From Streptomyces sioyaensis (GTDB lineage Bacteria > Actinomycetota > Actinomycetes > Streptomycetales > Streptomycetaceae), in contig NZ_SDIF01000066.1 of assembly GCF_004122735.1 (NCBI RefSeq), positions 1 through 37,141 on the forward strand: a DNA stretch of 37,141 nt, in the 5' to 3' direction. Within the stretch, counting starts at the first letter, position 1. Each line of letters starts with the position of its first letter. The notes beneath the pieces were generated by a model. It was not told where the DNA came from and searched no databases. It saw only the letters and a list, made by a program, of their open reading frames with translations. Below, one piece after another: positions 8,899-15,954 of this stretch. Made by a program: the position numbers and the translations under genes.

Positions 8899-10428
8899 TT
8901 ACGGGCGGTCCCCGAAGACCGTGCGGTGCCAGTCCTTCCGTGCCACCGCGGTGTTGTCGTACATGACGTGCTTGACCTGGGTGTACTCCTCGAAGGAGTA
9001 GGCCGACATGTCCTTGCCGAAGCCGGACGCCTTGGCGCCGCCGTGCGGCATCTCGCTGATGATCGGAATGTGGTCGTTGACCCAGACACAGCCCGCGTTG
9101 ATCTCGCGGGTGGCGCGGCCGGTGCGGTAGACGTCCCGGCTCCAGGCGGAAGCGGCCAGCCCGTAGGGGGAGTCGTTGGCCAGCGCGATGCCCTCGTCGT
9201 CGCTGTCGAAGGGCAGCACGACCAGGACCGGGCCGAAGATCTCGGACTGCACGATCTCGCTGTCCTGGGCGGCTCCGGCGATCAGCGTGGGCCGGTAGTA
9301 CGCGCCGTTGGCCAGCTCCGTGTGGGGGCCGAAGTCGGGGGCCTCGCCGCCGGTGACGACGGTGGCGTAGGCGCGCGCCCGGTCCACGAAGGCGGCGACC
9401 CGGTCGCGCTGGGCGTGCGAGATCAGCGGGCCCAGGTCGGTGGACGGGTCGAAGGGGTCGCCGAGCCGCACGGTCGCCATCAGGTCGGCGACGCCGCTGA
9501 CGAAGGCGTCGTAGAGGGGGCGCTGGACATAGGCGCGGGTGGCGGCGGTGCAGTCCTGGCCGGTGTTGATCAGTGCCCCGGCGACCGCGCCGTGGACGGC
9601 GGCCTCCAGGTCGGCGTCGTCGAAGACGACGAAGGGGGCCTTGCCGCCGAGTTCGAGGTGCAGCCGCTTGACGGTGCCGGTGGCGATCTCGGCGACCCGC
9701 TTGCCGACGGCGGTCGAGCCGGTGAAGGAGGTCATGGCGACGGAGGGGTGGCCGACGAGGCGCTCACCGGCGTCCCGGCCGGCGCCGGAGACGATGTTGA
9801 GCGCTCCGTCGGGCAGCCCCGCGCGCTGGGCGGCCTGCGCGAACAGCAGCGAGGTGAAGGGGGTGATCTCGGCCGGCTTGAGGACGATGGTGTTGCCCGC
9901 GGCGAGGGCCGGCAGCACCTTCCAGGCGGCCATCTGGAGCGGGTAGTTCCAGGGCGCGATGGAGCCGACGACCCCGATCGGCTCGCGGCGGATCACGGAG
10001 GTGTGGTCGGGGCTGTATTCCCCGGCCGCCTTGCCCTCCAGATGGCGGGCGGCGCCCGCGAAGAACGCGGCGTTGTCGATCGAGCCCGGTACGTCGAACT
10101 CCTCGCTGAGCTTGATCGGCTTTCCGCAGTTCAGCGACTCGGCACGGGCGAGGTCGCCGGCGTCCTCGGCGAGCGCGGCGGCGAAGCGGTGCAGGGTGTC
10201 GGAGCGCTCGCCGGGTGTGGCGCCGCCCCAGTCCGCGAACGCCCGTCGTGCGGCGTCGACGGCCGCGTCCACCTCCGCCTCGCCGGCGAGTTCGTAGGAG
10301 TACACCGTCTCGCCGGTCGCCGGGTCCACGACGGCCTGGGTACGGCCGGAACTGCCGCTCCGGAGACTGCCTGCGATGAATTGCGCGCCCTCGGCGAACC
10401 GCTCGGTGGCATCGAACCGCTGATCCAT
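8899..10428 (-). CDS. Gamma-aminobutyraldehyde dehydrogenase-like ALDH (copy 1)
   Basis: A 509-residue NAD-dependent aldehyde dehydrogenase. Catalytic residues are the Glu in HLELGGKAP (E259) and the Cys in NTGQDCTAATR (C293), with the NAD-binding APWNYPLQMA and FTGSTAVGK. The QDCTAA context resembles PatD/YdcW-type aminobutyraldehyde dehydrogenases, which oxidise 4-aminobutanal to GABA; this fits the neighbouring polyamine genes. The ATG at 10428 has GAGGAG seven bases upstream; the open frame continues some 580 codons upstream only because the opposite-strand genes are so GC-rich. It is probably the first gene of the pot run. The promoter region contains a 13-base element shared with the second dehydrogenase locus. 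Confidence 0.9.
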   Translation of the reverse strand: MDQRFDATERFAEGAQFIAGSLRSGSSGRTQAVVDPATGETVYSYELAGEAEVDAAVDAARRAFADWGGATPGERSDTLHRFAAALAEDAGDLARAESLNCGKPIKLSEEFDVPGSIDNAAFFAGAARHLEGKAAGEYSPDHTSVIRREPIGVVGSIAPWNYPLQMAAWKVLPALAAGNTIVLKPAEITPFTSLLFAQAAQRAGLPDGALNIVSGAGRDAGERLVGHPSVAMTSFTGSTAVGKRVAEIATGTVKRLHLELGGKAPFVVFDDADLEAAVHGAVAGALINTGQDCTAATRAYVQRPLYDAFVSGVADLMATVRLGDPFDPSTDLGPLISHAQRDRVAAFVDRARAYATVVTGGEAPDFGPHTELANGAYYRPTLIAGAAQDSEIVQSEIFGPVLVVLPFDSDDEGIALANDSPYGLAASAWSRDVYRTGRATREINAGCVWVNDHIPIISEMPHGGAKASGFGKDMSAYSFEEYTQVKHVMYDNTAVARKDWHRTVFGDRP

Positions 10429-10488
10429 GGTGCTCTCCTCCGCCGGGCGCCGGGGCCGCTCAGCGGCGCTGCCTGGCGTAGCTATTTC

Positions 10489-10541
10489 CGGAATCGATGG
10501 CCGATCCTGGCAGAGGAACGCAACCTCAACAAGTGATTCCG
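10489..10541. promoter_or_regulatory. Candidate operator region upstream of ALDH 1
   Basis: CGGAATC at 10489-10495 and the inverse GATTCCG at 10535-10541 face each other. The right half belongs to TGATTCCGTTGTT (10534-10546), which recurs exactly, in the other orientation, at 15375-15387 before the Lrp-type regulator and ALDH 2. This looks like a binding site for a common regulator. Confidence 0.45.
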
Positions 10542-10592
10542 TTGTTGCCTTTTGGTTACACGACGAAATCTGTTCTTTGCCGGGCAACGCCC

Positions 10593-10607
10593 CCGACACG
10601 TTGTCGG
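10593..10607. promoter_or_regulatory. Inverted repeat upstream of the NADAR gene
   Basis: CCGACA-CGT-TGTCGG, perfect 6-base arms, 22 bases before the NADAR start. A second small palindrome TTGCC-G-GGCAA lies at 10577-10587. Either could be an operator; no regulator can be named. Confidence 0.35.
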
Positions 10608-10629
10608 TGCCCGCTGACAGAATCCCGGC

Positions 10630-11268
10630 ATGATGCACGACCACACGGGGACCACCACGGGGGAAGCGGCCGGACCCGCCGCCGACGGGCCGCGCTCGGT
10701 CGACGAGCTGCGCGGGGCGACGGCCGCCGGGAAGCACCCGAAGTACGTCTTCTTCTGGGGCCACAGCCCGCGCCGCGACGGCAGCCTCGGCGCCGGTTGC
10801 TTCAGCCAGTGGTGGCCCTCCCCCTTCACCGTCGACGGTGTCCACTACGCCACCGCGGAGCACTGGATGATGGCCGGCAAGGCCCGGCTGTTCGGCGACG
10901 CGGAGGCCGAGCGGCGGGCGCTCGCGGCGCGCCACCCCCGCCAGGCCAAGGACGCCGGGCGTACGGTCCGCGGCTTCGACGAGGAGACCTGGCAGCGCCG
11001 GCGCTTCGCCCTGGTCGTCGAGGGCAGCGTGCACAAATTCGGCCAGGACGCCGCACTGCGGGAGTACCTGCTGGGCACGGGGTCCCGGGTGCTGGTCGAG
11101 GCCAGCCCGCTGGACCGGATATGGGGCATCGGCCTGGCCGCCGACGAGGAGCGGGCCGCCGACCCGGCGCGCTGGCGGGGCCTGAATCTGCTGGGCTTCG
11201 CGCTGATGGCGGCCCGGCAGCGGCTGCGCGAAGAGGCGGGCGGGCACGTGGAGGGCAGGCAGTCGTAG
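10630..11268 (+). CDS. NADAR family protein (YbiA/DUF1768)
   Basis: A 212-residue cytosolic NADAR-domain protein. Family blocks are clear: KYVFFWGH (38-45), SQWWPSPF, ATAEHWMMAGKARLF, AKDAGRTVRGF, VHKFGQ, VEASPLDRIWGIGL and NLLGFALM. Members are N-glycosidases; YbiA-like ones cleave early riboflavin intermediates, and others remove ADP-ribose from guanine bases or act on NAD-derived molecules. Which activity applies here is not readable from sequence. Start is the ATG at 10630 (a second ATG follows at once at 10633); no ribosome binding site is visible, so the message may be leaderless or poorly initiated. It diverges from ALDH 1 and precedes the deaminase gene by 123 bases. Confidence 0.9.
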   Translation: MMHDHTGTTTGEAAGPAADGPRSVDELRGATAAGKHPKYVFFWGHSPRRDGSLGAGCFSQWWPSPFTVDGVHYATAEHWMMAGKARLFGDAEAERRALAARHPRQAKDAGRTVRGFDEETWQRRRFALVVEGSVHKFGQDAALREYLLGTGSRVLVEASPLDRIWGIGLAADEERAADPARWRGLNLLGFALMAARQRLREEAGGHVEGRQS

Positions 11269-11291
11269 GGCAGGCCCCGGGGCCGCTTCGC

Positions 11292-11309
11292 GGGCCGGTG
11301 CACCGGCCC
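11292..11309. terminator. Perfect 18-base palindrome after the NADAR gene
   Basis: GGGCCGGTGCACCGGCCC lies 23 bases past the NADAR stop. It can fold as a short stem and may end the NADAR transcript or be a protein site. Confidence 0.4.
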
Positions 11310-11391
11310 CCGCACCATGACCGCGCCGCCCCGCATAGCATGGCCGGGCCCCTCCGCGCACTCCGGCGCACCCTTTGACCAGGAGGAACCG

Positions 11392-12414
11392 TTGTCCGAT
11401 CTCGATGCGTTCATCACGGGCCTGCCCAAGGCGGAGCTGCACGTCCACCACGTCGGATCGGCGTCCCCGCGTATCGTCTCCGAACTGGCGGCCCGCCACC
11501 CCGACTCCGCCGTCCCCACCGACCCCGACGCCCTGGTCGACTACTTCACCTTCCGCGACTTCGCGCACTTCATCGAGGTCTACCTCTCCGTCGTGGACCT
11601 GATCCGCGACGCCGAGGACGTCCGGCTGCTGACGTACGAGGTCGCCCGGGACATGGCCCGGCAGCAGATCCGCTACGCCGAGCTGACCGTCACGCCCTTC
11701 AGCTCGACCAGCCGCGGCATCCCCGACGCCGCGTTCGTCGAGGCGATCGAGGACGCCCGCAAGGCGGCGGAGTCGGAGCTGGGTGTGGTGCTGCGCTGGT
11801 GCTTCGACATCCCCGGCGAGGCGGGCCTGGCGTCCGCGGAGGAGACCGCCAGGATCGCCTGCGACCTGCAGCCCGAGGGCCTGGTCTCGTTCGGCCTCGG
11901 CGGTCCGGAGATCGGGGTGTCGCGCCCGCAGTTCAAGCCCTACTTCGACCGCGCCCGCGCGGCCGGACTGCACTCCGTCCCGCACGCCGGCGAGACCACC
12001 GGCCCCGGCACGATCTGGGACGCGCTCCGCGAGCTGGGCGCCGAGCGCATCGGCCACGGCACCAGCGCCACCCAGGACCCCGCGCTGCTGGCCCATCTCG
12101 CCGAGCACCGCATCCCGCTGGAGGTCTGCCCCACCTCCAACATCGCCACCCGCGCGGTGCGCACCCTGGACGAGCACCCGCTCAAGGAGATGGTCGACGC
12201 GGGCCTGCTGGTCACCATCAACAGCGACGACCCCCCGATGTTCGGCACCGACCTCAACACCGAATACGGCGTGGCCGCCCGCCTGTTGGGCCTCGACACG
12301 AAGGGTGTGGCCGGCCTCGCCAAGAACGCCGTCGAGGCCTCCTTCATGGACGCCCCCGCGAAGGCCCGGCTGTCGGCCGAGATCGACACGTACACGGCGT
12401 CCTGGCGCGCCTGA
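11392..12414 (+). CDS. Adenosine deaminase-family protein, probable aminodeoxyfutalosine deaminase
   Basis: A 340-residue metal-dependent deaminase of the amidohydrolase superfamily (COG1816). Metal and catalytic residues are visible: HVH (H17, H19), the proton-shuttle Glu in PHAGET (H198, E201), GHG (H222) and the metal Asp in NSDDPP (near 279). The HVHHVGS variant differs from classical adenosine deaminases. From memory the orthologous position in S. avermitilis and S. coelicolor holds the enzyme that deaminates 6-aminodeoxyfutalosine in the futalosine menaquinone pathway, so that role is preferred over adenosine salvage. The start is TTG at 11392, chosen because a perfect AGGAGG sits five bases upstream; no ATG or GTG nearby is better placed. 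Confidence 0.85.
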   Translation: MSDLDAFITGLPKAELHVHHVGSASPRIVSELAARHPDSAVPTDPDALVDYFTFRDFAHFIEVYLSVVDLIRDAEDVRLLTYEVARDMARQQIRYAELTVTPFSSTSRGIPDAAFVEAIEDARKAAESELGVVLRWCFDIPGEAGLASAEETARIACDLQPEGLVSFGLGGPEIGVSRPQFKPYFDRARAAGLHSVPHAGETTGPGTIWDALRELGAERIGHGTSATQDPALLAHLAEHRIPLEVCPTSNIATRAVRTLDEHPLKEMVDAGLLVTINSDDPPMFGTDLNTEYGVAARLLGLDTKGVAGLAKNAVEASFMDAPAKARLSAEIDTYTASWRA

Positions 12415-12445
12415 CCACGAGGGCCGGCGCCCCGACCGCCCGCCC

Positions 12446-12483
12446 GTCGTCCCGCCGGCCGCACCCGCGGCCGGCGGGACGAC
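12446..12483. terminator. Bidirectional terminator between deaminase and potD2
   Basis: A perfect 17-base inverted repeat (12446-12462 / 12467-12483) with an ACCC loop lies between two convergent stops at 12414 and 12513. Confidence 0.8.
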
Positions 12484-12512
12484 CGCGGGCCCGATCCCCT
12501 ACCACCCCACGA

Positions 12513-13694
12513 CTACAACCCCACGATCCCGTTCCACTCCTTGGCGAACTCGGTCCGCTCGGTGGAGGTGATGTCGCGGGCGATGGCCAGCCGCTTGCGC
12601 ATCGCGTCGTCGGGGAAGATCAGCGGATCCTCGGCGAGGGCGGCCCGCTCCTTGTCCCTGGAGGACGCGAGGACCTCGCGCGCGGCCGGTACGGGACAGA
12701 CGTAATTGACCCAGGCGGCCAGCTCCGCGGCCACCGCCGGCTCGTAGTAGTAGTCGATCAGCCGCTCGGCGGTGCGCTTGTGCGCGGCGAGGTTGGGGAT
12801 CAGCAGGCTCTCCGCCCAGAGTTCGGCGCCCTCCTGCGGCACCACGAACTCGATGTCCGGGTTGTCGGCCTGCAGTTGGATCACATCGCCCGAGTAGGCC
12901 TGGGCGGCGAGCACGTCCCCGGAGTCGAGGTCCTTGATGTAGTCGTTGCCGGTGAACCTCCGGATGTGGCCGCGGCTCACCAGCCGGCGGATCCGGTCGG
13001 TCATCCGGTGGAAGTCCTCGGCCGTCCAGCGGGTGATGTCGACGCCGTCGCCCTGCATCAGCATCGCGAACGATTCATCGAGCCCGGAGAGCAGGGTGAC
13101 CCGGCCGCGCAGCGCGTCCTGCCACAGATCCGAGGTGTGCTTGATCTCCCGGCCGAGTTTCCGGCGGTTGTAGGCGATACCGGTGATCCCGGACTGCCAG
13201 GGCACGGAGTGTCCGCGGCCCGGGTCGAAGTGCGGGGTGCGCAGCTGCGGATCGAGGTACCGGGCGACGTGCGGCTGGGCGGCCCGGTCCATCTCCTGCA
13301 CCCACCCCAGCCGCACGAGGCGGGCGCACATCCAGTCGCTCATGACGATCAGATCGCGACCGGTGCTCTGGTGGTTCATCAGCGCCGGGCCGATCTTGCC
13401 GAAGAACTCGTCGTTGTCGTTGATCTCCTCGGTGTACGTGACGGAGATCCCGCTGCGCCGCTCGAACGCCTCCAGGGTGGGCCGGCGCTGCTTGTCGTGG
13501 TCGTCGACGTCGATGTACAGCGGCCAGTTCGCGAAGGTGAGCCGGGGGTCGCGCGCCGACCGGTCCGGGCCGGCGCGGTCCGCCGCCCTGACGTACGCGG
13601 GCGGCACCCCGCATCCGGTCACGGCGGCCAGCGCCCCGGTCACCCCTGTCGCTCCCGCACCCCGGAGCAGCGCACGCCGCGAAAGATCAGCCAT
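12513..13694 (-). CDS. Orphan PotD-like polyamine-binding lipoprotein (copy 2)
   Basis: A 393-residue paralogue of potD1. It has a twin-arginine start (LSRRALLRG, 4-12) and a lipobox VTGC (C28), so it should be a Tat-exported lipoprotein. Shared blocks with copy 1 are TFANWPLYIDV, EEINDNDEFFGKI, GRDLIVMSDWMCARL, RRFTGNDY and QADNPDI. No permease or ATPase accompanies it, so it either feeds the PotABC channel with a different polyamine or serves sensing; both are inference. The ATG at 13694 is preferred, with a GAGAG-like site upstream; an in-frame GTG five codons earlier is possible. It follows ALDH 2 on the same strand after a 140-base gap holding a strong stem. Confidence 0.88.
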   Translation of the reverse strand: MADLSRRALLRGAGATGVTGALAAVTGCGVPPAYVRAADRAGPDRSARDPRLTFANWPLYIDVDDHDKQRRPTLEAFERRSGISVTYTEEINDNDEFFGKIGPALMNHQSTGRDLIVMSDWMCARLVRLGWVQEMDRAAQPHVARYLDPQLRTPHFDPGRGHSVPWQSGITGIAYNRRKLGREIKHTSDLWQDALRGRVTLLSGLDESFAMLMQGDGVDITRWTAEDFHRMTDRIRRLVSRGHIRRFTGNDYIKDLDSGDVLAAQAYSGDVIQLQADNPDIEFVVPQEGAELWAESLLIPNLAAHKRTAERLIDYYYEPAVAAELAAWVNYVCPVPAAREVLASSRDKERAALAEDPLIFPDDAMRKRLAIARDITSTERTEFAKEWNGIVGL

Positions 13695-13714
13695 GGCGAG
13701 CACTCTCACGCGCC

Positions 13715-13765
13715 GCGGGCGGAGGCGGCAAGAGACAGAGCGTCCATTGCCGGGCCTCCGCCCGC
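13715..13765 (-). terminator. Leader hairpin / attenuator between ALDH 2 and potD2
   Basis: Outer 12-base arms GCGGGCGGAGGC / GCCTCCGCCCGC (13715-13726, 13754-13765) and inner GGCAA / TTGCC (13727-13731, 13747-13751) form a two-part stem 21 bases before the potD2 start. It could terminate ALDH 2 messages or attenuate potD2. Confidence 0.5.
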
Positions 13766-13834
13766 GACGGTGTGTCGGGCGCCGCGTGCCGCGTGCCGCC
13801 CAACGGAGCCAATTCCCCGGTGGTGCCTGCCGGT

Positions 13835-15289
13835 TCAGCCGTTCAGCGAGGTCATCACGTGCTTGATGCGGGTGTAGTCGTCGAAGCCGTAGGACGACAG
13901 GTCCTTGCCGTAGCCGGACTTCTTGAATCCGCCGTGCGGCATCTCGGCGACCAGCGGGATGTGGGTGTTGATCCACACACAGCCGAAGTCGAGACTCCGC
14001 GACATCCGCATCGCGCGGGCGTGGTCCTTGGTCCACACCGAGGACGCCAGCGCGTACTCGACGCCGTTGGCCCACTGGACCGCCTGCTTCTCGTCGGAGA
14101 AGGACTGGACGGTGATGACCGGACCGAAGACCTCGTGCTGGACGATCTCGTCGTCCTGCTTGAGGCCCGAGACGACGGTCGGGGCGAAGAAGTAGCCCTT
14201 CTCGCCGACCTGTTCGCCGCCCGCCTCGATCTTGGCGTGCGCGGGCAGCCGCTCGATGAAGCCCTTGACCTGCTTCAGCTGGTTGGCGTTGTTCAGCGGG
14301 CCGTAGAGCACGTCCTCGTCGTCGACCGCGCCGGTCTTGGTCTCCGAGGCCGCCTTGGCCAGCGCGGCGACGAACTCGTCGTGGATGGACTCCTGGACCA
14401 GCACCCGGGTCGCGGCCGTACAGTCCTGGCCGGCGTTGAAGTAACCGGCGACGGAGATGTCCTCGACGGCCTTGGCGATGTCGGTGTCCTCGAAGACGAC
14501 GACCGGCGCCTTGCCGCCCAGCTCCAGATGGACCCGCTTGAGGTCCTTGGAGGCGGACTCGGCGACCTGCATACCGGCACGCACCGAGCCGGTGATCGAG
14601 GCCATCGCCGGGACCTTGTGCTCGACCATCAGCCGGCCGGTCTCGCGGTCACCGCAGATGACGTTGAACACGCCGCGGGAGTGGCCCAGTTCGTCCAGCA
14701 CGCTGCCGATGATGTCGGCGATCAGCACCGTCGAGGCCGGGGTGGTGTCGGACGGCTTGATGACGACGGTGTTGCCCGCCGCCAGCGCGGGGGCGAACTT
14801 CCACACGGCCATCATCATCGGGTAGTTCCACGGCGCGACCTGGGCGCAGACGCCGACCGGCTCACGACGGATGATGGAGGTGAAGCCGTCCATGTACTCG
14901 CCGGCCGAGCGGCCCTCCAGCATCCGGGCGGCACCCGCGAAGAAGCGGATCTGGTCCACCATCGGCGGGATTTCCTCGGAGCGTACGAGCGCGATCGGCT
15001 TGCCGCAGTTCTCGGACTCGGCGGCGATCAGCTCCTCGGCCCGCTCCTCGAAGCGGTCGGCGACCTTGAGCAGGACCTTCTGGCGCTCGGCGGGGATCAG
15101 GTCGCGCCACGCGGGGAAGGCGGCCTCGGCGGCAGCCATCGCCGCGTCCACGTCGGCGGCGCCCGAGAGCGGGGCGGTGGCGTATGCCTCGCCCGTCGCG
15201 GGGTTGACCACCTCCGTGGTCCGCCCGTCGGCGGCGTCCCGGAACTCCCCGTCGATGTAGTTGCGCAGACGACGCAGTGCGGTGGTCAC
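13835..15289 (-). CDS. Gamma-aminobutyraldehyde dehydrogenase-like ALDH (copy 2)
   Basis: A 484-residue NAD-dependent aldehyde dehydrogenase of the PatD/YdcW type. Catalytic Glu is in HLELGGKAP (E256) and the nucleophile in NAGQDCTAATR (C290); the NAD fold shows APWNYPMMMA and SITGSVRAG. It should convert 4-aminobutanal to GABA, following the aminotransferase encoded divergently. It starts at GTG 15289, with AAGGGGG seven bases upstream. A textbook housekeeping promoter lies before it. It differs clearly from ALDH 1 across its length, so the two are old paralogues rather than a recent copy. Confidence 0.92.
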   Translation of the reverse strand: MTTALRRLRNYIDGEFRDAADGRTTEVVNPATGEAYATAPLSGAADVDAAMAAAEAAFPAWRDLIPAERQKVLLKVADRFEERAEELIAAESENCGKPIALVRSEEIPPMVDQIRFFAGAARMLEGRSAGEYMDGFTSIIRREPVGVCAQVAPWNYPMMMAVWKFAPALAAGNTVVIKPSDTTPASTVLIADIIGSVLDELGHSRGVFNVICGDRETGRLMVEHKVPAMASITGSVRAGMQVAESASKDLKRVHLELGGKAPVVVFEDTDIAKAVEDISVAGYFNAGQDCTAATRVLVQESIHDEFVAALAKAASETKTGAVDDEDVLYGPLNNANQLKQVKGFIERLPAHAKIEAGGEQVGEKGYFFAPTVVSGLKQDDEIVQHEVFGPVITVQSFSDEKQAVQWANGVEYALASSVWTKDHARAMRMSRSLDFGCVWINTHIPLVAEMPHGGFKKSGYGKDLSSYGFDDYTRIKHVMTSLNG

Positions 15290-15329
15290 TGTGCGCCCCC
15301 TTCAGTCAGTTGTCCGGTGATGTGGCTCC

Positions 15330-15357
15330 AGCCTAGCCATGGGACCCACGTTTTCAA
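15330..15357 (-). promoter_or_regulatory. Promoter of ALDH 2
   Basis: On the minus strand a -35 TTGAAA (15357-15352) and a -10 TAGGCT (15335-15330) are separated by 16 bases, close to the Streptomyces HrdB consensus. It drives the dehydrogenase with a leader of about 35 bases. Confidence 0.7.
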
Positions 15358-15374
15358 CACACCCGCCACTCGGT

Positions 15375-15387
15375 AACAACGGAATCA
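15375..15387. promoter_or_regulatory. Shared 13-base element AACAACGGAATCA
   Basis: This exact 13-mer also occurs, as its complement, at 10534-10546 before ALDH 1; with flanks the match is GGYAACAACGGAATCA. Here it lies about 18 bases upstream of the ALDH 2 -35 and in the promoter region of the Lrp-type gene. The adjacent regulator is the natural candidate to bind it (inference). Confidence 0.5.
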
Positions 15388-15457
15388 GTGAAATTTCGAT
15401 CGCGGCACGACTAATTTCATCGGTTTGGGGTTGCAAGACAGACGAGGCTCGTGCACA

Positions 15458-15952
15458 GTGAACGACGTGGCGCCTCCCCGAAACAGTCATGACAGAACCG
15501 GCACTCCGTCGATCGACTCCGTCTCCCTGGCGATCATCGAGCAGCTCCAGGAGGACGGGCGCCGTCCGTATGCCGCGATCGGCAAGGCCGTGGGCCTGTC
15601 CGAAGCGGCGGTGCGCCAGCGCGTACAGAAGCTGCTCGACCAAGGCGTGATGCAGATCGTCGCGGTCACCGACCCCCTCACGGTCGGTTTCCGCCGGCAG
15701 GCAATGGTCGGCATCAACGTCGAGGGCGACCTCGACCCCGTGGCCGACGCCCTGACGGCCATGGAGGAGGTCGAGTACGTCGTCATGACCGCAGGCTCCT
15801 TCGATCTCCTCATCGAGATCGTCTGCGAGGACGACGACCACCTGCTGGAAATGATCAACAAGCACATCCGCACGCTTCCCGGCGTCCGGACCACCGAGAG
15901 CTTCGTGTACCTCAAGCTCCGGAAGCAGACCTACACCTGGGGAACGAGATAG
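15458..15952 (+). CDS. Lrp/AsnC family transcriptional regulator
   Basis: A 164-residue DNA-binding regulator. The N-terminal winged helix-turn-helix covers about 20-70 (DSVSLAIIEQLQEDGRR, then YAAIGKAVGLSEAAVRQRV), followed by the alpha/beta RAM ligand-sensing domain (AMVGINVEGD to FVYLKL). Such proteins form octamers and respond to amino acids or related amines. It stands two bases from the aminotransferase start, so both share one message, and it diverges from ALDH 2. It is therefore the likely local controller of putrescine/GABA breakdown. The GTG at 15458 is chosen with GAGG upstream; a longer frame from TTG 15425 would run into the promoter region. Confidence 0.9.
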   Translation: MNDVAPPRNSHDRTGTPSIDSVSLAIIEQLQEDGRRPYAAIGKAVGLSEAAVRQRVQKLLDQGVMQIVAVTDPLTVGFRRQAMVGINVEGDLDPVADALTAMEEVEYVVMTAGSFDLLIEIVCEDDDHLLEMINKHIRTLPGVRTTESFVYLKLRKQTYTWGTR

Positions 15953-15954
15953 CA

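Noticed and set aside
8899..12177. A 1092-codon open frame on the minus strand covering ALDH 1, the NADAR gene and much of the deaminase gene
   Set aside because: Only the part from 10428 to 8899 has family similarity and a ribosome site; the rest is antisense to two well-supported plus-strand genes and is open because stop codons are rare at this GC content.
13772..15376. A 534-codon plus-strand frame opposite ALDH 2
   Set aside because: It is the mirror of the dehydrogenase codons with Val/Asp/Gly bias and has no credible start.
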